Assembly (NCBI GenBank): GCA_037176885.1
Contig: JAWWNJ010000068.1
Span: forward strand, 744,001-808,000
From: Favolaschia claudopus
Taxonomy: Eukaryota; Basidiomycota; Agaricomycetes; Agaricales; Mycenaceae
Reading direction: 5' to 3'
DNA: 64,000 bases
Below, in pieces: positions 22,002 through 31,001 of the stretch. Each line of letters opens with the position of its first letter. Within the stretch, counting starts at the first letter, position 1. The notes under the pieces are model-generated. The model did no database searches and had not been told where the DNA came from. It was given only the letters and a program-made list of their open reading frames with translations. The position numbers were made by a program, and so were the translations under genes.

Positions 22002-22226
22002 CGTTCACACATTCCTTTTTGCAGCCCATTTTTCGCTCCCATTTTTCTACTGTTTTGGCTAAAACTGTACAGTTGATCCCATCTTTTTTCATAGATCTTC
22101 CCTTTTTAACCATTAGATTGGAAAAGGCAAAAAAAACCGGGCAAAAAACGAAGAGAATGCCGAAAACAGCAAAAAAGGAAGTGAAAAAGGGAGCGAAAAA
22201 GGGGAGGAAAAAGGAATGTGTGAACG
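22002..22226. mobile_element. 225-bp palindromic MITE
   Basis: The left end CGTTCACACATTCCTTTTT and the right end, read in reverse, CGTTCACACATTCCTTTTT are the same, and the similarity continues inward through CCCATTTTTCGCTCC-like words, so that nearly the whole element can fold into one hairpin. No target duplication was seen. A related half-element lies near 21049-21190 (TTCACACCTCACCTTTTTGG). The 709-bp MITE inserted a few bases from its left end. Confidence 0.7.
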
Positions 22227-22977
22227 ACCCTATTCTCAACATTTTATCCCGGCCATGAGCAAAATCAACCATGGCAACGAGACAAGACCTTTCTCCATCG
22301 TTTCTCTGCAATCTATCGAGTTCTCAGCACGGCTTCAATCAAATAAGGCTTTACAGGGCCCTAGAATTCCAGTGGCATATGAAACATTCCATGCAGTCGG
22401 CATCTACGCATTCAAGCGGAAAAAGTTGTGAAAATTGCGAACTAACTAACTTGGACTTGATTGGTGCATCAGAAATTCGAAGGTAACCAAAAAATGAGGC
22501 CATTATTGCACACATACTCGCACATTTTCACCTATTTAGCTACATTGACAGATACGATTGGTACTAATGGTAGGGAGGTAAGTGCGATGGGACCTTGATG
22601 GGACTGTAAGGATCATTTGCTGTGACTCCGATGAGTCCGATCAAGCCATATTTCCCGATATGGTCCGATATTCTGAGAGGAGATTTAATTTTCTAAACTG
22701 TCCAGATACGCTGGGGACACCTATAGGTAGTCTATATAGGCTGGGGAAACCAAAAATATGCTGTTTCCATAAAGACGGGACAGAAGGACAATACCTGGGA
22801 CAGAATCATCTTGTCAGGGACAGGAAAACAATGCCCGAGGACATTATACGGTTTTGCTGAAAAGATAGCTGGATAGCTTGATTTAATGGTTAAAGGCAAG
22901 GTTGACCTAGGTCGGAAGTTGCCGAACCCTTTACCTAACCGTCACTGTATTTTTCTCTGTCTTAGCTTGTCCTTACC

Positions 22978-24681
22978 ATGGACTTCAATCCGCCACCGTC
23001 GGCGAAAAAACACAGAACACCCGTGGTATCTAGTACGATATCTCGAGATATCTTGGACACCAACGACCCACCGGCCGAGCATAATCTTTCCGCTCTTCGA
23101 GAATTCGTCACCCGAGCAAGTGCACGTCGCACCTCTCTAGATGCAAAAATATTGGCCCTGAAGGTCGAGCTCGACGAGCTCGTCGAAAAGGGTGATACTT
23201 CCAGTGCAGAGGTAGGAAATCAGGCAGCGCCAGCCTTTCCGCCCGATCGCACTGTCGATGTCGAGACATCGCCGATGAAAAAAAAGCTGGACGCGCTGCT
23301 CAATGAGCGCAGAACTCTTGACATCCAGATAGGCAAGCACCTCGGGGCACTCTTGCCACTTCGTCGTGTTCCGACAGAGATTCTATCCCTCATCTTCGAG
23401 TCTGCGGTTGATCCTGGGGAACGTCCAGGTGCCCCGGGGGGGGAAATCTTCATGAATATGGTGCCTTGGGATCTGAGTGATGTATGCGCGCGTTGGCGCC
23501 GCATTGCATTGTCTCAGCCAAATCTTTGGACCTTCATCGGATTGACCTTTCATATCAGACCTCCGTCCAGCGCGACCCTCAGGATCGTGGAAGCGCATCT
23601 GACGCGGTCTCAAAAGATGCCGCTGAGGATCCATTTCTATCCTTTCCGTGAAGACCGTCTCACAGTTGCTGAGCGGAAGGTTTTCCGGCTCCTTTCCCGC
23701 CACTGTGACCGCTGGCAGGATGTAAATCTGACCGGCCCTGTTTCTATGTATCATCGTTTGGAAAATCAAGGGTCGCAGTTTCCACTTCTGCGCAAATTGA
23801 AAATCGTCCTCGGGCTCAGGGACGGCCTGGCCGATGAAATCGGTGACCTCTTTGCTCATTGCCCTAAATTGGAGGAGGTGTCTATGAACTTGCAAGAACA
23901 GGAATACGAAATCGCCGCATGTTTGAACACCACGAATCTTCGCCGATACTTCGCCTATAACAGTTTGCAGAACCACGCCAATATTTTGTGCTCCGCACAC
24001 AATCTCGTGGACTGCCTCATGAAGCTGACTTGGGGTACAGATATTTTTGTCACGAAAATTCAGCTTCCAAACTTGCGCCGCCTTGCCATAGATGATGCGA
24101 AAGCGCTCGATTTCCTTGACGCGCCAGCCCTCCAGGAATTGTATTGCTTGAATCACACAGCAGAGCTGCATGCTCATTTGCAAAACCTGCGTGGCTTGCA
24201 AAAGCTCTATGTTGGTAAACCCCAGTCTGATGTTATCATCGATTTCTCCGTTTTCCTGAATGCGGCTCAGGCAATACCTTGCCTCTGCGCATACATTCCG
24301 CTAGCTTGTGCTTCTACACTGTTCGAGTTCCTTAAATCATCGACCAACCACGGTGCACCTTCTTCTACGGCTTTGCGGAGCCTTGTCCTCTTCCTCGGAC
24401 CTTTCAATTACGACGGACTCCCTATCGACGAAGATCAACTGCTCTGCGCAATAGAAGCGCAGTGGCACCACAGACAACTGCATGCTTTCCAAATGTACGC
24501 AGCCAAGTTTATGCCCACATCCAATACACTTGCGCGAATCGAGGCGCTTCGCAGCAATGGCATGGACGTTCAGCTGGAAAGAGACTCAGAGCGTCTATAT
24601 GCTAAAGTGGTGCCTAGGGATTTTGGCATCCAACATTACTCTCCCCTCGGAAGGCCTAGCCTATTTTATAATTTCGCGTGA
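22978..24681 (+). CDS. F-box protein, intact (567 aa), inner gene of the left arm
   Basis: Likely SCF ubiquitin-ligase adaptor. It starts at the ATG at 22978 (MDFNPPPSAKKHR), with DILDTNDPPAEHN at about 24-36. The coiled-coil region is lengthened by some 30 residues (about 71-100, VGNQAAPAFPPDRTVDVETS) compared with the shorter paralogues. The F-box core LRRVPTEILSLIF is at about 128-140. The C-terminal LRR-like blocks include LDAPALQELYCLNHTAELHA and LPIDEDQLLCAIEAQWHHRQ. Its mirror partner at 31002-32762 shares the extension and is about four-fifths identical by eye. The gene points toward the centre of the palindrome and has no break. Confidence 0.87.
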   Translation: MDFNPPPSAKKHRTPVVSSTISRDILDTNDPPAEHNLSALREFVTRASARRTSLDAKILALKVELDELVEKGDTSSAEVGNQAAPAFPPDRTVDVETSPMKKKLDALLNERRTLDIQIGKHLGALLPLRRVPTEILSLIFESAVDPGERPGAPGGEIFMNMVPWDLSDVCARWRRIALSQPNLWTFIGLTFHIRPPSSATLRIVEAHLTRSQKMPLRIHFYPFREDRLTVAERKVFRLLSRHCDRWQDVNLTGPVSMYHRLENQGSQFPLLRKLKIVLGLRDGLADEIGDLFAHCPKLEEVSMNLQEQEYEIAACLNTTNLRRYFAYNSLQNHANILCSAHNLVDCLMKLTWGTDIFVTKIQLPNLRRLAIDDAKALDFLDAPALQELYCLNHTAELHAHLQNLRGLQKLYVGKPQSDVIIDFSVFLNAAQAIPCLCAYIPLACASTLFEFLKSSTNHGAPSSTALRSLVLFLGPFNYDGLPIDEDQLLCAIEAQWHHRQLHAFQMYAAKFMPTSNTLARIEALRSNGMDVQLERDSERLYAKVVPRDFGIQHYSPLGRPSLFYNFA

Positions 24682-24845
24682 CGCGTATACGAACCGTGGA
24701 TTGACTCATGAAGCGAAGGGTCGTCTTGCTTAGTTTCACACACAGACGAGGGACATATGAGCATAAATGTTGCAGCAATTTTTATTATCGTAGAGAGTTA
24801 CCAAAGCATATAGAATAAAATATGGAATTCGTTGTGTAACTACCG

Positions 24846-25560
24846 TCACGAAAACAAAAGAATTGGCCGAGTTTCACAGTGCGGGTGATGCGCCTGAACA
24901 GAAAGGCTTCTGGCAAAAGCCTTGGATATGCCCTTCGCTTGAGCATACTCGAAGAATTGCTCGTAAACCGGGTACCTGCCACGAGGGACGTCAGGGTGCT
25001 TATCAGCAAAGGCCATCGCCTGCCGTTTCTCCTCTTCCAACAACGCGTAAACTTGATGGTAAGGGACGACCTCGTCACCCATCCAAACTTTCTCCAAAAC
25101 ATGCCGGCGGGAAATCGGCGTCACTTGTGGAGACGAGATAATGTCGCGGAGGATTCGGACTGTTACGGGTTGGACGTAAGTCGACGCATCATAGCTCGAG
25201 GCAACAACGTACACGAGTCGACGTTGACGGCCTGCATGTCGTTGAGATGCTTCCGCGACAGAATGCGCGACACCATATAATCGTCGAGGGCTGTCGATTG
25301 CATTTCAGATCGTTGCGAAAATAGAATGAATGATCACGGATAGATATACCCTTGAGTATTTTTGAAGGAAGTTCAAAAGCCATAATTCTCGCATACGGGC
25401 GCTCGAGATCCCGCAAACGTTGTTCCCGCCACATAACCTCTACAGCCTTCTCCGTCGCAACTCTGTGCTGAGTCTGCTCATGGTTACGCTGTAGCATCTC
25501 CCCCAAAAGCCCGTTCATTTCCCGCAGACCAGCGGATAGTTGATTGGGGTAAGGACAGAG
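24846..25560 (-). pseudogene. Remnant of an unrecognised gene, left copy
   Basis: On the minus strand there are conserved-looking pieces in order: LSAGLREMNGLLGEMLQRNH with a helical run to about 25400, then LDDYMVSRILSRKHLNDM in a different frame, then a longer piece with TVRILRDIISSPQVTPISRR and VVPYHQVYALLEEEKRQAMA. Frame changes between the pieces could be introns or breaks; no start or full open frame can be set. The mirror copy at 30420-30830 repeats the last two pieces with changes. I do not recognise the family, although the text is clearly protein-like. Confidence 0.5.
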
Positions 25561-25957
25561 AAAACGACCCTGAAAGCGTATGTGTTAGTTTTTGGGTAGA
25601 TTTCCTCAAGCAGACCACGCACCGAGTCTCCTTCGAGGTCCATGACAGCACCCATAGGCATGAACGGAGAGGAGATGACTGCTCTAAGCCTCCTGTGTGA
25701 ACTAATGTCTTAGATCTCCCGTATCCTTACTCAGCAATCGGTGCGGAAGAGAGTATATGTTGATCAAACTTCATAAGACTTGCGGTGTTTCGGCCAGGAT
25801 GCAAACGATTCGGTGAGACACAGTTTGTGCAGGCAGGGTTGCATCGAAAATAACACAAATTGATTTCGTTTATGTACCCAACTGGTTATGCGTTGCACTT
25901 GAGCCTAGTATCGTGTGAGCACAGGAAGGTCAAGAGACGTATGAAACAGTCTCACCC

Positions 25958-28340
25958 TTAAGAGTGGGGTGGTGTGCTAACCGTGTATCGACAGCCTCCC
26001 TTCGGAGATTGCGGTTCGGATCGTCTAGCGCACGAACAATGCGCGACGCGCGTACAGGTCTGCCTTAATGTAGGACATCGTACTGCACGAAACCAGGAAG
26101 TGATCGAAGGCGTCGGACCGCAGACGACGCGGATGCGATTGTGCTGCCGGTTTGTCAAAGGTCATAGATCGCCACCAAGGCAGGACGAGTCCCGCGTTAC
26201 CGCTTCGAGCGCAACTCTGAAGTCTTTGCGACGACATTCACGCTCCCAGTAGCCGAAGGGGCCAGCGACGAGGACCCCGTCGTCCCAGAAAGCATCAGCA
26301 GCAGCCTCAACTTCCAGCGGCTACTCAAGGCCTCTATCCGCTGTGAGGATACCCAAAGACGACTAGATCTCGATCCTGAAACTTCGACACAATAATACTT
26401 CCTCGACGCACAGGAGCCGACGCGCTGACGATCCAGCAGCTCAACGATCGACCCGAGATCGGAAGCATCGAACGTCACCTGCTGGGGCAGCAGTACGATG
26501 AGGCTGCACGGCTTCGTACGGGTATAACGATCTCGCAAGACGCGAAGAAGTAATCTCGTTGGAGGACGCAGCGAAGCTCGGATGGGAGACGACAGTGCGA
26601 CGCGGGAGGCAGCCATCAAGAGCTATTCGGCTTCCTCCTATCCTCGCATTGGCAACGCACAAATTTGGCGAGCGGGGCGTGTAGCCACGGCCGCCAGAAT
26701 AGATTGAAGATGGATTGGCGGTCCTTGTTGCACGACCAGAGGAAGAGAGCATTCTTCTTCCATAAGCTTGTAGAACCAGTGAATTCCATTCTCCTCGTCA
26801 TCCTGCGTCGCATGAGTCGACGTGCCTCCTTCCGACGCGAGAGCGGCGAAGCGCGGGGCAGGGCTGTTGCCAACTCTCAAACAGCGGCGGTGGTTCGCAT
26901 AGCATGCTGAGCCCAGGGAGAACAAGCTGGTAGCGAGCCCTAGCATCTGGGAGCAACATCGGGAAGAGCGGAGAACCCAAGGGGAGGCTCTGGTCGCGGC
27001 GCGGAAGAGCGTTGGTGAAGTTGAGAGGATGGAGATAAGCCGCTCGAGGACGGCATTGTGAGTCTGTGACTCGAATGAGCACTTGACGACCATATAATAT
27101 ACTGGGTACATAATTGAATTTGCCGTACCTATACTCTGAATGCTCTTAGTCCAGCAACCTTTTCAGAACCTCATTCGCTTTGGAAAAGATGAACCCGCTC
27201 TCCGCGTCCGCGTTAGTGAGGAAATTTGAAGTTGACGCCACTTTCGTTGTTAGCCGCATGAGTTGTGTGGAGCAGTCGCAAGCCCAGAACGAGCACGCGG
27301 TGATCGGAGTCCGCCTTTGTATGGTGTAGAGTTCGTTACTAAATCCAATTCTTCTGCAGGCTGGTTCGCGTTGACCTTGGGAGAGGCAGCGATGATGTCA
27401 GACAGCAGTAGCCAGATTGGACTCGGAAGTCTACCTGGTGCCTCCTTCGAGGTTGGCGAAGAATGCGCGCAGGTGCAAGCTGTGCAACTGCGGGATCGTA
27501 TGAATACGAGAGGGAAAAAGAATAAAGGAATACCGTACGTACGTGGTGGCCAAAGCACCTTGACGGGTGGTTTTGCTTGACTCTTCGCAGACTCGCGCAA
27601 AACCCCAATACATGCTTCGAACGCACCCCTTGCCAGTCCCTGTATATCCTCGTACGGCTGGTCATCCCCGGCGTATATTGTCTTGACCAACATTTGGATA
27701 TGACCAGAGCGATGCCCTCGGTTACGCTGTCCGTCGGCTGGAAGATCTGCGCTGACTCTTAGCGGTTATCTTACCATTGGAGGGAAGCATACCTTAGCTC
27801 TATGACAGAAGTGTGGAAGAAGGGAGATCCACCGCCCTCGTTTTCAGGGTGTCACGCTTGAGCAACATTAGCTGGGGGTCGGAGATCAAGAGATTCGAGA
27901 GAGTGGGTACGTTGATTGCAGGTGATTCAGCAGCGATTTTCTCGAGGAACATTGAGATGGGGCGGGGTGGGCGGGGCGCGACATGTCTTGCAAGTTATCA
28001 GCGGCCGCGATCCTGAAAAGATCGTTAGGTAGAACTCAGAGAGTAACCGGGAAGTAGCAGTAGCAGAGCACAACATTGGACAGGCCTCCATTAACGTGTA
28101 GGGCATCGTCAACGCGGGGCAGCGCGTGGTTGGCGCGGCGCGAAGGCGAGAATGTCGATAGAGGGCGGCGTTGATGAGCGGACGTCGTAGAGAGTGTCGG
28201 GACGTGGCAAGTGCGTCGGATGTAGAGGTGGGTGAGGCGATGCGGCATGATCCTTCGCGTTCTTGGCGGATAATTGGAGCGCCGCCGGGGCCCGGGGACT
28301 GGTTTGATTGGTCGTGTTTGCACTCCACCGTCGCACTCAA
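25958..28340 (-). pseudogene. MMS19-like HEAT-repeat gene, decayed, left copy
   Basis: Disjointed minus-strand pieces read in the order expected for MMS19/Met18, the cytosolic iron-sulphur targeting and DNA-repair adaptor. They are a CYFPVT segment (about 28050), FLEKIAAES and KRDTLKTRAVDLP (about 27820-27960), IFQPTDSVTEG and MLVKTIYAGDDQPYEDIQGL (about 27610-27760), SQAKPPVKVL, then LLLSDIIAASPKVNANQP with a following PYKGGLRSPRARS, and near 26000 a C-terminal RALDDPNRNLRREAVDTR. They lie in different frames with stops between, so it is broken. The family call is from remembered motifs, not a search. Alternatives are another HEAT-repeat protein. Confidence 0.5.
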
Positions 28341-28940
28341 CCCTTTCCCTCTTTTGTCTCCCGCTCACTTACGCGTCACCGCCCTTTGCACCTTCGGCCG
28401 CTGTCCGATTGAACATGCGCTACCAACTAACGACAACCCGAGCACCACCAATTCCAGCTACTTCGCCGTCCTCTCGCACGCTCCACCATCCAAACGTCCC
28501 CAACGCCGACTTCAATCACTACCAAGAGTCGTCAACTGCATTAATATTAACTACGCCCTCGCGGGCACCGCAAGACCCCTCGGTGCATTCTCGCCAACGC
28601 CGACATCAACCTCCCCCTTGCATCTTTGGCCAGCGGCAGCCAAAAACGCTCCCTCCATCACTACCACCACGCTCCAGTCGCGCCACTGAGCCCATACCCG
28701 GCGCTCTCGATCCTTCATGTTAGCGCTCGCCCAGCTCGCCATTGCTATCCGATCCGCCGCCCCAGCTCAAAACTTACTTACACGCGTAACGCCTTTTGCA
28801 AGGCCTTCTGCTAACCCGTCAAGTCAGCCTGCGCGGATAACCCCTCCAACGCGGAGTACATAGCACCCTGTCCGTTTAAGTAAATCCAATAAACTCGTTT
28901 TATCACGAATTTTCTGCGTGCTTCGTTCGACTCGGATGCG
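28040..28940. other. Centre (spacer) of the inverted duplication
   Basis: About 0.9 kb present once only, between the two arms. Its left part appears to carry the N-terminal remnant of the left MMS19-like copy on the minus strand. The rest is C/A-rich on the plus strand with no supported gene. The asymmetry shows that the palindrome is not perfect at its hinge. Confidence 0.5.
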
Positions 28941-30350
28941 GGATCTCTGCTACTGACTTGCGTCACGCCCACCCCGCCTCAATCGCGATCTCAATCTTCT
29001 TCTTCGAGAGAATATCCGTTGGGTCACCTTGTTGCTCTTGATCTCTGATCTCCAGCTGATTCTTCTTCAGCGTGATACGCTGCAACGATGGCTGGGCTAT
29101 GGAGCCACTTTCTCGAAAGTTTGGAATACCATACATTAGAGGTATGCTTGCCTCCCATGGCAAGATAACCGCTAAGACCTAGCGCAGATCTTCCAACCAA
29201 CGGACAGCATTGCTCTGGTCACTATCCAAACGCAAATGCTGGTCAAGACAAGACACGCTGAGGACGGCCAGCAGTACGAGGATATGCCAGCAGCGACCCC
29301 GCGAAGAGTGTATCTGGATTCTGCGGGAGTCAGAGAAGTGTCATTGCCATGCGAAACGTGCATTCATGGCCACTTCATGGGGGTACGTACGTACGGTACG
29401 CCTGTTCCTCTTTCTCCCTCTCGTATTGAAAACGCTTCTCGTTATGCAGCTTCGGTTACACATCTGCTCGAACTCTTCACCGACCCGAAGGGGGTTTCGA
29501 GTAGACTACTAGTACTGCTGTGCGATATCATATTCATCGCTTATGCCCAGGACTCTCGCACGGCCAACGTAGACCAGAAAGAATTGGACAGCGCGCCCTC
29601 TCGCACCGTACAAACTTGTCCGGGTCTTGCGGCCGCTCTGACAACTTGTGCGGCGTAACGGGACTACTGAGCAGATCTCTTTTCCGACGCAGAGGGTGGG
29701 CTTATCGTTTTCAGAGTGAAGTCTGTCGACTCATGCGATGCAGGATGACGAGGAGGATAGAATTCACTGCTTTTTACTTACCAGTTTATGGAAGGAGAAT
29801 ACTCTCTTCCTTTGCTTGTGCAATCAGGATCGCCAATCCATCTCTTATCTATTCTGGCGATTACACGCTACGCTCACCAAATTTGCGCGTCGGAATTACT
29901 CTCTGAATGACTTCGTGCTGGAAGCAGCTGTTCGAGTGCTGGTCATACCCGTAACTCAACGCCGCCGCGCCAATGCAGGAGGAACCAGAATAGCTCTTGA
30001 TCGCTGCCTCCTGCTTCCATCCGATCTTTGCCGGGTCTCCCAGCGAGATAGTACCCTCTTCCCGCTTTGCGAGGTCGTCATACCCTCTTCGCACCTTGCG
30101 ACATCGCTGTACCCTCTTCGCGCTTTGACGTCGTTACAGCCCATAGAAACTTACGAAGCCATGCAGCAACATCGTGCTGCCGCCGCCGCGCCAGCAAGTG
30201 ATGTTCGACGCTTCCGGTCTCGGGTCGATCCTTGAGCTGCTGGATCGCGCGTCGAGGAAGTACCACTCCGTCGAGAGCTTCAGGACTGATCATGAGATCC
30301 AGTCGTCCTTGAACATCCTCACAACGGATAGGGGACGTTAAGCAGCCGCT
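28941..30350 (+). pseudogene. MMS19-like gene, decayed, right copy
   Basis: Plus-strand counterpart of the left copy. It starts at the CACGCCCACCCCGCC word shared by both arms, then runs through a degraded form of the KRDTL segment and the intron ending before CGCAGATCTTCC, into IFQPTDSIALVTIQTQMLVK and the TPRRVYLDSAGV region. Later pieces include MQDDEEDRIH (29738) and DASGLGSILELLDRASRKYH (about 30215), which both have left-arm partners. About 1.1 kb present in the left copy, including the RALDDPNRNLRRE part, is missing. It cannot encode a full protein. Confidence 0.5.
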
Positions 30351-30419
30351 CAAGGGTATATTCGTCCATGACTACCCATTCCATTTTCTAGACGATCTGA
30401 AATACTGTCAGCGCTCGAC

Positions 30420-30830
30420 GATTATATGGTGTCGCGCATTCTGTCGCGGAAGGTTGACGAAATGCACGCCGTCAACGTCGACTCGTGTACGTTGTGGCCT
30501 CGAGCTATGGTGTGACTCCCTCGACTCACGTCGAATCGTAACAGTCCGAATCCTCCGCGACATTATCTCGTCTCCACAAGTGAGGCCGATCTCCCGCCGG
30601 CATGTTTGGATGGGCGACGAGGCCGTCCCGTACCATCAAGTCTACGCGCTGTTGGAAGAGGAGAAACGGCAGGCGATGGCTTTCGCTGATAGCCACCCTT
30701 CGAGTATGCTCAGACAAAAGGCATATTCAAGGCTCTTGCCAAGAACCTGTCTATTCAGGCCCATGACCCGCACTGTGAGAGTCGGCCAATTTTTGTGTTT
30801 TTGTGATGCGATTTACGCACACTGCACTGA
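30420..30830 (+). pseudogene. Remnant of the same unrecognised gene, right copy
   Basis: Contains LDDYMVSRILSRKVDEMHAV, TVRILRDIISSPQVRPISRR and AVPYHQVYALLEEEKRQAMA, matching the left copy at 24846-25560 but without its N-terminal helical piece and with extra frame changes near the 3' end. It is convergent with the F-box gene at 31002, exactly as in the mirror arm. Confidence 0.5.
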
Positions 30831-31001
30831 GGACTGTAGTTTCATATACTCTATTATTCCGAATCTATATGAGATTGGCAACTCTCGACCGAAATACGAG
30901 ATCCAAAAATGTCCACAACGTTCATGCGCAGTGATGAGTGTATATGTTCCTTCTCTGTGTGTGAAACCAAGCAAGATGACCCTTGAGCTTTGTAAGTCGG
31001 T

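Larger units (their letters stand above)
20484..22855. mobile_element. Element with inverted TGTCC-rich ends (no coding capacity)
   Basis: The left edge (about 20490-20770) carries many TGTCC words, such as TAATGTCCCCGGG, TTTTCTGTCCC and TTCTGTCCTTCTG. The right edge (about 22760-22850) shows the same words in reverse complement (TAATGTCCTCGGGCATTG when read from the right). The ends are about 75 percent alike by eye over some 45 bases. Relative to the mirror arm, about 2.5 kb is inserted here, and both borders lie next to an AGCTTG word (about 20325 and 22874) that is single in the other arm. There is no transposase inside. Two smaller elements are nested within it. Confidence 0.55.
16520..28040 (+). 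repeat. Left arm of a large inverted duplication
   Basis: From the centre outward this arm holds an MMS19-like pseudogene, an unknown pseudogene, an F-box gene (22978-24681, inward), a transposon nest, an SDR gene (outward), a truncated F-box gene and an F-box gene (16538-18109, outward). Every one has its mirror partner in the same order in the 28940-46560 arm. Non-coding DNA also matches, for example the promoter before 22978 against the one before 32762, and the spacer 18230-18420 against 44640-44790. Bounds are read by eye and approximate. Confidence 0.85.

Noticed and set aside
23383..24201. Long antisense open frames inside F-box genes (also 31614-32384)
   Set aside because: Both follow the codon structure of the real sense gene and lack features of their own.
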